DNA of 8,484 nucleotides, taken from NCBI GenBank assembly GCA_016735355.1, contig JAERRQ010000175.1, positions 1-8,484 on the forward strand. Direction: 5' to 3'. This document shows positions 1-5,505 of this stretch, in pieces. Under the pieces are notes generated by a model. It was not told where the DNA came from. It ran no database searches and was given only the letters and a program-made list of their open reading frames with translations. The stretch's first letter is position 1, and every line of letters begins with the position of its first letter. Both the position numbers and the translations under genes were made by a program. Source of the stretch: Desulfobacterales bacterium (lineage in GTDB: Bacteria > Desulfobacterota > Desulfobacteria > Desulfobacterales > BuS5).

Positions 1-131
1 TTTTTTGTATGTTGCTTGCTGGATTGTTTCAACAGAATGCATGGCAGTAACCAAACCAAGGCAATTATGTTGTAATTATAATCTGCAAATAACTGATTCA
101 GCTATCACATCACAGGGAAGCATCCCTTAAG

Positions 132-407
132 TTATTGATTTCCACATAGGAATTCCGACCATAAAAATTTAAAACCATTAGGTGTTGAACACAGATTGAT
201 AAAATATGTGTTCTTTATCCCTTGCCCCCAAAGATTATTTTGATTCTGCCTCTGTAGTTTGTGCTCAGCACCTATCTTTTTTTTTCGGGCCCATTTTTTC
301 GGGTCTATTTTAAATACAACAGGAATTTTCTCTGGAATGTTCACCATTCCGGCTTGGACAGGGGTGAGGTGAGTATAACGGTAAAGGGGGTTTAAGGTAT
401 TATTCAT
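132..407 (-). pseudogene. Fragment resembling REP-associated tyrosine transposase (IS200/Y1_Tnp-like)
   Basis: A 91-residue minus-strand frame. Residues 10-22 read RYTHLTPVQAGMV followed by PEKIP. This closely matches the conserved 'RYIHLNPVRAGLV..PEDYP' segment near the C-terminal part of REP-associated tyrosine transposases (Y1_Tnp superfamily). The rest (residues 30-91, rich in K and N) does not look like that family. The HUH motif and catalytic tyrosine expected upstream of this segment are absent, because the frame opens just before the motif. A Shine-Dalgarno-like AGGAG precedes the ATG, so expression of a short peptide is possible. The best reading is a decayed transposase tail fused by chance to unrelated sequence. 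The motif match is seen directly; the pseudogene status is inferred. Confidence 0.45.
280..307. repeat. Two-copy 14-bp imperfect tandem repeat
   Basis: Two adjacent copies of a T-rich 14-mer, TTTTTTCGGGCCCA (280-293) and TTTTTTCGGGTCTA (294-307), identical at 12 of 14 positions. They lie inside the transposase-like remnant and give its lysine-rich 'PKKWARKKK' stretch. This looks like a small local duplication in decaying DNA; no function is proposed. Confidence 0.5.
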
Positions 408-860
408 AAGCTCCTACCAATATGGACCTGAAGTTTCCGTGAAAAAGATGGCCTGATCGCTGGCTTTTTTTTGTTGTATTATGCGGTATAACTGACGTTA
501 AGCCATTGCATGGCAAGGCCCAGGTTAGCCTGACAGGAAATATAGCTTGATAAATCACTATGTAACCTTTAATCTGTATAGATTGTCAGATAATTCATTT
601 CACGAGGATAGAGGGAGGAAGCCGTATTATAATACTCCAACTACCGATAACGCAGTGAAATTATTTATATAATAATCTATATAACTCCGTTGTTTTTCTT
701 CTCCGGGATATAGCATGCCATCCATTTGAGAGTAAGAATGATGCGGTAAGCGTAGTGGAATGGGTAATCAGGCTATAGATTATATCAGCTTTGGTGAACA
801 ATTTATAACATTGTTTATTATGGTGTTATAAAATAAACGTGATAAGGAAAGAGGTACATT
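408..860. other. Intergenic region upstream of the redox operon
   Basis: About 450 bases with no convincing gene on either strand; only short, stop-ridden frames occur. It holds a 12-bp perfect palindrome GTATTATAATAC at 624-635, an AT-rich stretch with two TATATAA copies around 667-685, a T-run at 465-472, and the inverted repeat at 802-832 listed separately. The promoter of the downstream operon must lie here if the operon has its own, but I see no clean -35/-10 pair. TATAAA at 827-832 is the best -10-like match, and it lacks a good -35 at normal spacing. Confidence 0.6.
802..832. promoter_or_regulatory. Inverted repeat upstream of glcD-like gene (possible operator)
   Basis: TTTATAACA (802-810) and its exact reverse complement TGTTATAAA (824-832) flank a 13-base spacer. 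The repeat ends 28 bases before the ATG of the GlcD-like gene, and its right arm overlaps the TATAAA that is the best -10-like match. Position and symmetry suit a dimeric regulator site or a leader hairpin. The arms are AT-rich, so some chance symmetry is expected. The symmetry is seen; the regulatory role is inferred. Confidence 0.35.
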
Positions 861-2282
861 ATGACGGTGACGGTCAAGATAGATAAACTGGCTAAGGATA
901 TGGTCAGTATTGTTGGTAAAGAGCATGCGATCAGTGACTTGGCCAGCAGGATAGTATTTGCCCAAGATCCACAAAACTTTGATCTGGAGGAACATAACAT
1001 CCCGTATGTTGTAGTCCGGCCTTCTAAAACGGAAGAAGTTTCACAGATATTGAAATATGCGAATGAAAAAAAAATTAACGTGCATACACATGGTTCCGGC
1101 AGTTCATTTGCCGGTCTGGCACGGCCAAAGGTAAATTGTATATTATTAGATACAAGACGGATGAATAAGATGGAGGTATTTCCGGAAAGAGGTTTTTTTG
1201 AAGTCGGTCCCGGTGCTCATCTTGCCGAAGTAGAAAAGGAATTGGCAAAATATAATGCCATGCTTCCCATAAATTTAGGCAGTCAGCTAATAGCAAGTAT
1301 TGGAGGGGCCGTCTCCGTCAACACAAGTGGTCACATGGTGGATGCAGCCATCGGCAAACCTGGCGATTTTGTATTGGGGCTGGAAGTAGTATTACCTACA
1401 GGGGAAATCCTGCAAACAGGATCAGAATCACCGCGAAGGCCTGCAGGGGTTGAGCTTACCAGGTTGTTTATCGGCTCAGAGGGGCTTTTGGATATAAAAA
1501 CCAAGATTAGAATGCGATTAGTTCCTTTGGCTGCGTTTCAGAATATTGTGGTTTATTATGACCATGTTGATGGCATACTGGATACGGTTATGGAAATGTA
1601 TAAAAGATGCATTCCGGCTCCCGTTTTCTATGAATTTTTGGACGAGAAGTCGGCTAAAATCGGCTTCCAGGCAGTAGGTCTTCCCGAACCGGCTGGCCCT
1701 GTTTCAATGATACGCATCGCTAACGTGAGTAAAGCCGGAAGTGAAGAATTGTCAAAGGAGTTTTTAGAATTTCTGAAGGTTGGTAAGCCTACGGAAATCA
1801 AGTTGGTTACTGACAACGAAGAGTGGACAAAATTATGGGCTGCGAGGGCTGAATTTGCTAATTACCTTTTTCGTGGGGGGCTGACATGGTGGAGTGAAAT
1901 ATCCACGAGGGCGGATAAGTTAAAAGAAGCTTTTCATGAAGTGGAGGCACTCGCGAAAGGCTTGAAGAGTTACGAAAATCCGGAATTTTATGCCTACGGT
2001 CATATTGGAGCACCAACTATTCATGCACGTGTTTTTTGGCCCACAAAAGATATCTCTATCGAAGATCGGAGGGCAATAGGTTTGGAATGGATAACAAAGA
2101 CGGAAGAAATAAATATAAAATATGATGGATGCGGTGGAGAGGTAGGACTCACAGCTATCAGGGTGAATTCATTTATCAGGAAGAAATATGGTGAAAAATA
2201 TTATGAAATTCTTGTCAAGCTAAAGAACCTTTTCGATCCTGAGGGGATACTAAATAAGGGGAATTTGGAAGGATGGACATAG
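861..2282 (+). CDS. FAD-binding oxidoreductase, GlcD / D-2-hydroxyacid dehydrogenase family
   Basis: A 473-residue cytoplasmic flavoprotein of the VAO/PCMH superfamily, in the usual length range of GlcD. The FAD-binding half (about 47-222) has VVVRPSKTEEVSQILKYA, GSGSSFAG (78-85), LGSQLIASIGGAVSVNTSG (139-157) and LTRLFIGSEG (199-208). The C-terminal FAD-oxidase half (about 225-470) ends in LFDPEGILNKGNL, a variant of the family's DPxGIxNPGK. Such enzymes oxidise glycolate, D-lactate or D-2-hydroxyglutarate and pass electrons to a partner. The usual GHxGDGNxH reads GHIGAPTIH, keeping H381 and H388. The usual E-H-G-x-G reads EVGL, keeping E427 but placing Val428 where the His belongs. Substrate is therefore uncertain. 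The start is supported by AGGAAAGAGG about 7 bases upstream. It overlaps the next gene by 10 bases, so it is co-translated with its iron-sulfur partners. Confidence 0.88.
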   Translation: MTVTVKIDKLAKDMVSIVGKEHAISDLASRIVFAQDPQNFDLEEHNIPYVVVRPSKTEEVSQILKYANEKKINVHTHGSGSSFAGLARPKVNCILLDTRRMNKMEVFPERGFFEVGPGAHLAEVEKELAKYNAMLPINLGSQLIASIGGAVSVNTSGHMVDAAIGKPGDFVLGLEVVLPTGEILQTGSESPRRPAGVELTRLFIGSEGLLDIKTKIRMRLVPLAAFQNIVVYYDHVDGILDTVMEMYKRCIPAPVFYEFLDEKSAKIGFQAVGLPEPAGPVSMIRIANVSKAGSEELSKEFLEFLKVGKPTEIKLVTDNEEWTKLWAARAEFANYLFRGGLTWWSEISTRADKLKEAFHEVEALAKGLKSYENPEFYAYGHIGAPTIHARVFWPTKDISIEDRRAIGLEWITKTEEINIKYDGCGGEVGLTAIRVNSFIRKKYGEKYYEILVKLKNLFDPEGILNKGNLEGWT

Positions 2283-2626
2283 GAGAAAAAAGAGAAAGGC
2301 TGGAAATAAAAAACAAAGATGAACTACTTGAGGAACTCTCTAAGTGTAGACGATGTCGTTTCTGCCTTGATGCATGTGAAATCTATCAACAATCAGAGAA
2401 TAGCGAAGTTATGTCGGGATACGGCAGAGTACAATTGTTGAGGCTTCTTCTTGATAATACTGTTCAATTGGATGATGCGGTAGTATACCCCATTTATTCT
2501 TGTCTCCAATGCGGTCGTTGTACCATTGTATGTAAAAGTAAGGGACAAAATCTTGAGGTTTCGGAATTAATAAGAATCGGAAGGTCTTTACTGGCTAAAG
2601 AATTGGCAAGACAAAAGGGGAAATGA
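2273..2626 (+). CDS. Two-[4Fe-4S] ferredoxin-like electron transfer protein (HdrC / GlcF N-terminal type)
   Basis: A 117-residue soluble protein with two CxxCxxCxxxC motifs: C25-C28-C31-C35 (CRRCRFCLDAC) and C77-C80-C83-C87 (CLQCGRCTIVC). This pair, with a linker of about 40 residues containing SGYGRVQLLRLL, is the layout of HdrC and of the N-terminal part of GlcF-type subunits. Each last Cys is followed by Glu or Lys rather than the common Pro. It probably moves electrons from the flavoprotein to the CCG-domain protein encoded next. The ATG lies inside the end of the upstream gene (10-base overlap) behind a GGAAGG ribosome site, and the stop is one base before the next start. No membrane segment is visible. 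Confidence 0.85.
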   Translation: MDIGEKRERLEIKNKDELLEELSKCRRCRFCLDACEIYQQSENSEVMSGYGRVQLLRLLLDNTVQLDDAVVYPIYSCLQCGRCTIVCKSKGQNLEVSELIRIGRSLLAKELARQKGK

Positions 2627-2627
2627 T

Positions 2628-3614
2628 GTGGAAAAGGTTAAGGTATTAATTTCACAGTTATTGTTGTCGTTGATAGATAACATTCAAAGGACAGGTGACC
2701 CTCTTGGTATAAAAAAGGTATATTGGGCAGATTGGGCAGAGGGTCTTAACCTTCCCAGAACAGGCGAGACGGTACTGCTTACTGGGAGAATGTACCAGAT
2801 GCTGCCTTATATTACTCAAGCTGTAAGCCTGTTATCCCAGACAGAGAAATTGCTTTCCCGGAAAATTATCGGCAATATTGTAAGGCGCGGAAGCAAATTG
2901 GCCGGGGAAAAGGCATTAACATGGGGAGCTCGAAAAGAGGAAGCGCTGGCAAACAAGGGGGTAAGATCGCTCCGGGGCATTGTTAAAGCCTTATCAGCAA
3001 TAGGCCTGTGCCCGGCTTATCTATATGAGGATGAACCTTATAGCGGTGTTATGTTATATGACCTCGGTTTGGATGAGCCTCTTGCAGAACATATCGATAA
3101 AGTATATCGACTGTTTAAAGAACATGGTGCAAAAGAAGTGATCTGTGTCGACCCTCATACCACTCTTATGTTGAAAAATGTTTATCCCCAATATATCAGT
3201 GGGTATGACCTTAGGGTAAGGCATTACCTGGAGGTTTTAGATGAACAAGTTACAGAGATAGAAAAAAATCGGAAAGGGCAGATTGAAGAAAAATTCGTCA
3301 TGCACGACTCTTGTGTCATGGCAAGGGATTTGTCTATCATTGAACCTCAAAGAAGGTTGTTAAAAGCCATAGGAGCTCAGTTATTAGAACCTGAACATAC
3401 TAAATTGGACACATTGTGCTGTGGAGGACCTATAGAGTATGCCTTCCTTAATTTAGCAAGTAGGGTGTCCCGTAATCGGATAGAGAAGTTGGCTGAGATA
3501 TCAACACATATAGCGTTAACATGTCCAATTTGTCTCCTTAATTTAGCTCGTTATGAGCAGGAACTGGGGATTAAGGTTTCTGATGTAGGAGAAATTTTGG
3601 ATATGGCTTTTTAG
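2628..3614 (+). CDS. CCG-domain (cysteine-rich) protein, HdrB / GlcF C-terminal type
   Basis: A 328-residue protein with the duplicated cysteine-rich (CCG, formerly DUF224) fold of HdrB and GlcF. The second repeat is intact: C229 (MHDSCVMARDL), CCGG at 264-267 and CPIC at 299-302. This is the pattern that binds a [4Fe-4S] cluster, non-cubane in HdrB. The first repeat (about 43-190) keeps the fold outline (LPRTGETVLLTGRMYQMLPYI, then PYSGVMLYDLG, then VICVDPHTTLMLKNVYPQY) but has no CCG and none of the usual paired cysteines; C128 and C173 are isolated. It therefore probably carries a single cluster. Start is GTG at 2628, one base after the upstream stop, with AAAAGGGG about 7 bases before it. 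With its two upstream neighbours it should form a three-subunit dehydrogenase or an Hdr-like electron-transfer complex; the physiological acceptor is unknown. Confidence 0.85.
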   Translation: MEKVKVLISQLLLSLIDNIQRTGDPLGIKKVYWADWAEGLNLPRTGETVLLTGRMYQMLPYITQAVSLLSQTEKLLSRKIIGNIVRRGSKLAGEKALTWGARKEEALANKGVRSLRGIVKALSAIGLCPAYLYEDEPYSGVMLYDLGLDEPLAEHIDKVYRLFKEHGAKEVICVDPHTTLMLKNVYPQYISGYDLRVRHYLEVLDEQVTEIEKNRKGQIEEKFVMHDSCVMARDLSIIEPQRRLLKAIGAQLLEPEHTKLDTLCCGGPIEYAFLNLASRVSRNRIEKLAEISTHIALTCPICLLNLARYEQELGIKVSDVGEILDMAF

Positions 3615-3643
3615 GAGCTGAAAGGAAATAATCTACGCATATC

Positions 3644-4201
3644 GTGCAGAATTTTTGTTCGTCTTCAAGGCCGGGAACTTCATTGCTGAAATATTTAGTA
3701 ATTATACTGCTCGTTTTAATTGCCGGATGTGCCAATCCCACGATTATACGCCGGATGGAAATTACGGGCTATTGCGGGTGCGGCAAGTGCTGTGGATGGG
3801 AGAGGGGCAGTTGGAAATATTTAAAACTTAATTTCTGGAATCGATATATAAGCGCCGGTCGGAATAAGGGTAAGCCCTATTCAGGGCTTACCGCCAGCGG
3901 AACAAAGCCCCACGAGCCAGCTCCGGGACTATTTTCCGTGAACAGCCTCACACATCCCTGGATGATTCCCTTTCGAATTATATTCTTTCCATGGCTTCTT
4001 TGTTCCCGTGATGGCACAATTGCAGCAGACACCAGGTTTTATCCTTTTGGTACCAGGTTTTATATTCCGGGATACGGATATGGTCGGGTAGAAGATAGGG
4101 GTTCTGCAATTAAAGGGAAAAAACGCCTTGATCTCTATTTTAACTCACATCAAAAGGCTCTTAACTGGGGCAGAAAGAGGATTGACGTGCGGAAGGAGTA
4201 G
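3644..4201 (+). CDS. 3D-domain lipoprotein
   Basis: A 185-residue secreted lipoprotein. A hydrophobic signal (LLKYLVIILLVLIAGC) ends in the lipobox LIAG-C with Cys29. The C-terminus is a 3D domain, named for three conserved aspartates as in MltA and related wall-active proteins: D129 (IAADTRFYPFGTRFYIPGYG), D151 (GRVEDRG) and D163 (KKRLDLYF). The family is linked to peptidoglycan binding or cleavage. The segment after the signal has a dense cysteine cluster, CGCGKCCG (C44, C46, C49, C50), and GLTASGTKP typical of this family. The start is uncertain. GTG at 3644 gives a 13-residue extra N-terminus, with AAAGGAAA about 13 bases upstream. TTG at 3683 would give the tidier MLKYLVIILLVLIAGC. It lies 29 bases after the redox operon, so it may be co-transcribed without a functional link. 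Confidence 0.8.
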   Translation: MQNFCSSSRPGTSLLKYLVIILLVLIAGCANPTIIRRMEITGYCGCGKCCGWERGSWKYLKLNFWNRYISAGRNKGKPYSGLTASGTKPHEPAPGLFSVNSLTHPWMIPFRIIFFPWLLCSRDGTIAADTRFYPFGTRFYIPGYGYGRVEDRGSAIKGKKRLDLYFNSHQKALNWGRKRIDVRKE

Positions 4202-4206
4202 TTTAG

Positions 4207-4290
4207 ATGGTAAAACAGGTAGACTGGGAAAAGATGCTTTGGAGAATGGAACTTTTAATGAGGCTGAAGCAATTTTTCAGTAGCCTTTAA
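4207..4290 (+). CDS. Possible small protein, 27 residues
   Basis: A short ATG frame encoding a peptide rich in Met, Leu and Trp (begins MVKQVDWEKMLW, ends RLKQFFSSL), predicted to be an amphipathic helix. In its favour is a strong ribosome site, GGAAGGAG at 4191-4198, 8 bases before the ATG and overlapping the end of the 3D-domain gene. It lies 5 bases downstream of that gene's stop, which is typical operon packing. I do not recognise the sequence. It is in the same frame as coaE, separated by three in-frame stops, so it could alternatively be the remnant start of a longer broken gene. Confidence 0.35.
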   Translation: MVKQVDWEKMLWRMELLMRLKQFFSSL

Positions 4291-4410
4291 CATGTTGAAA
4301 AAAAAGGAAGATCTTGAAAAAACTTTGTTTATGAGAAAACCGGGCAATAAGGCGACCCTTACCGGGGAATCCGTTATCCGATTAGTTTTGCAGGCGTTGA
4401 AAGCGATATT

Positions 4411-5100
4411 ATGGCCATGCTGCCGCCCTCATACCAAAACCTGGAAGGGTTAATAAAAAAACTGAGAGGCAATGATAACCGGCTCCTATTGGGAGTTACC
4501 GGCGGCATAGCAAGCGGAAAAACTACTGTTGCAAAAATGCTGGAGGAGTTCGGCGCTCCGATAGTCGATTTTGATCTACTATCAAGGAAAGTGGTCGAGC
4601 CCGGGAAACCTGCCTGGAAAAAGATAGTCGAATACTTCGGTAAACAGGTTCTCCAGGATAATGAAACTCTGGATCGTAAGAAACTGTCGGATATTGTATT
4701 CGGAGATCCTGAAAAAAGAAAGAAGCTGGAGAGCTTTACCCACCCGGAAATTTATGACGAATTTATTGAACAGGTCAACCAAATAGCATCAGCTACCCCG
4801 GATCCGGTAATACAAGTGGTAATTCCGCTTCTGATTGAGGTTAACCTTACGTATATCTTTGACAAAATCCTTGTTGTTTATATTCCCCAGGAAATGCAGA
4901 TCGAGCGTTTGGCGCAAAGAGACGGTATCAGCGCCGTAGAGGCGGCCAATATACTGAAATCTCAATTACCGATAGATGAAAAAATTCGTTTTGCAGATTT
5001 TAAGATTAATAATGCAAATTCCCTGAAAGAGACCGAAGCGCAGGTAAAGGAACTCTGGAAGACGCTAAAAGATATCCAACAAGAACAGGAGCGCACATGA
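4411..5100 (+). CDS. coaE: Dephospho-CoA kinase
   Basis: Catalyses the last step of coenzyme A synthesis, phosphorylating the 3'-OH of dephospho-CoA with ATP. The 229-residue protein has the P-loop GGIASGKT (31-38), the VDFD motif (52-55), THPEI (110-114), PLLIE (139-143) and the lid/C-terminal signature RDGIS...QLPIDEK (170-191), with a closing AD..I.N. The core is complete. The N-terminus is about 24 residues longer than usual, since most CoaE proteins begin just before the L-LGVTGG strand (L27-G32). ATG 4411 is the first start after an in-frame stop at 4348-4350; ATG 4417 is equally possible, and neither has a good ribosome site. The upstream in-frame sequence (GDPYRGIRYPISFAGVESDI) looks protein-like, so the true start or an upstream frameshift is unresolved. 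No terminator is obvious after the stop. Confidence 0.92.
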   Translation: MAMLPPSYQNLEGLIKKLRGNDNRLLLGVTGGIASGKTTVAKMLEEFGAPIVDFDLLSRKVVEPGKPAWKKIVEYFGKQVLQDNETLDRKKLSDIVFGDPEKRKKLESFTHPEIYDEFIEQVNQIASATPDPVIQVVIPLLIEVNLTYIFDKILVVYIPQEMQIERLAQRDGISAVEAANILKSQLPIDEKIRFADFKINNANSLKETEAQVKELWKTLKDIQQEQERT

Positions 5101-5273
5101 AATAAATTGTCTGCAAATCGGCACCCTTCATATCCCTTCAAAAGTACTTTACACTTTAATTCTGCGAATTTATTTTTAAGCAAGCCCTGATCAAGATGTC
5201 TCCTGAATTCTTTGGTATAATTTTTGCTTTAATCTTCGTTATGCTCTCCTGTAAACTGTATTTGATTCCCATA

Positions 5274-5434
5274 TCTACCTCAAAAGGGCATAAATTGCGC
5301 TTTTTCAATGGCCCTGAACAACAATAGCTGTGTTGCTCAGACTCGCAATAGTATATGCTGTTACGAGACTTCCCGTTTTGTTCTTGATGCTAATCGCTCA
5401 CCTAAAAAAACGCAATTTATAACCTTTAAAGGTA
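5274..5434. repeat. MITE-like or structured element with terminal inverted repeats and internal hairpins
   Basis: The left arm (about 5274-5306) and the reverse complement of the right arm (about 5404-5434) align over roughly 30 bases. Shared blocks are TACCT, AAAGG and a perfect ATAAATTGCG followed by a T-run; the core pair is 5290-5299 against 5411-5420. Between them are two hairpins. One is CTGAACAACA (5314-5323) with TGTTGCTCAG (5331-5340), 9 of 10 bases paired. The other is AGACTCG (5339-5345) with CGAGACT (5364-5370), 6 of 7 paired. On the minus strand the mismatch in the first stem becomes a G-U pair, which slightly favours a minus-strand RNA. The right arm contains the perfect palindrome ACCTTTAAAGGT (5422-5433). 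There is no transposase frame inside. It could be a MITE, a REP/BIME-like repeat or a structured RNA. I see no second copy in this window and no clear target-site duplication. Confidence 0.5.
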
Positions 5435-5475
5435 TGTTTTTAGATAATTACCTGATTTTAAAATTTGGCACAAGG

Positions 5476-5487
5476 CTATAGCTATAG
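5476..5487. promoter_or_regulatory. 12-bp perfect palindrome upstream of the cyclase gene
   Basis: CTATAGCTATAG is its own reverse complement and ends 18 bases before the ATG of the cyclase gene, a position suited to a regulator binding site overlapping the promoter or leader. It has no spacer, so it is unlikely to be an RNA hairpin. Function is inferred from position only. Confidence 0.25.
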
Positions 5488-5505
5488 GCAACACAAATAT
5501 TAAAT

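Larger units (their letters stand above)
5101..5505. other. Intergenic region between coaE and the cyclase gene
   Basis: About 405 bases with no supported gene. The left third (5101-5273) shows no clear structure. The middle and right hold the inverted-repeat element (5274-5434) and a palindrome (5476-5487), listed separately. A TTGGCAC at 5465-5471 resembles the -24 half of a sigma-54 promoter, but the GC that should mark -12 is two bases out of place. The cyclase promoter is therefore not identified. Confidence 0.6.

Noticed and set aside
1..131. Left-edge sequence as coding
   Set aside because: Both strands are broken by stops; only a 14-codon minus-strand ATG frame reaches the edge, with no recognisable product.
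442..472. Hairpin followed by a T-run (GCC, 8-base loop, GGC, then eight T) as a terminator
   Set aside because: Only three G-C pairs in the stem, with a mismatch directly outside, and no plus-strand gene ends upstream of it in this window.
4292..4453. 53-codon plus-strand frame overlapping the coaE start
   Set aside because: No ribosome site, overlaps a confident gene, and the peptide has no recognisable features; kept only as part of the finding about this region.
5156..5272. Minus-strand 38-codon frame with a GAGGT-like ribosome site
   Set aside because: The apparent ribosome site lies in the inverted repeat arm, the peptide is unrecognised, and no second line of evidence supports it. 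A frame-shifted continuation (4962-5183) largely overlaps coaE antisense.
5465..5482. Sigma-54 promoter (TTGGCAC ... GC) before the cyclase gene
   Set aside because: The GG-to-GC spacing is two bases longer than the invariant -24/-12 distance.
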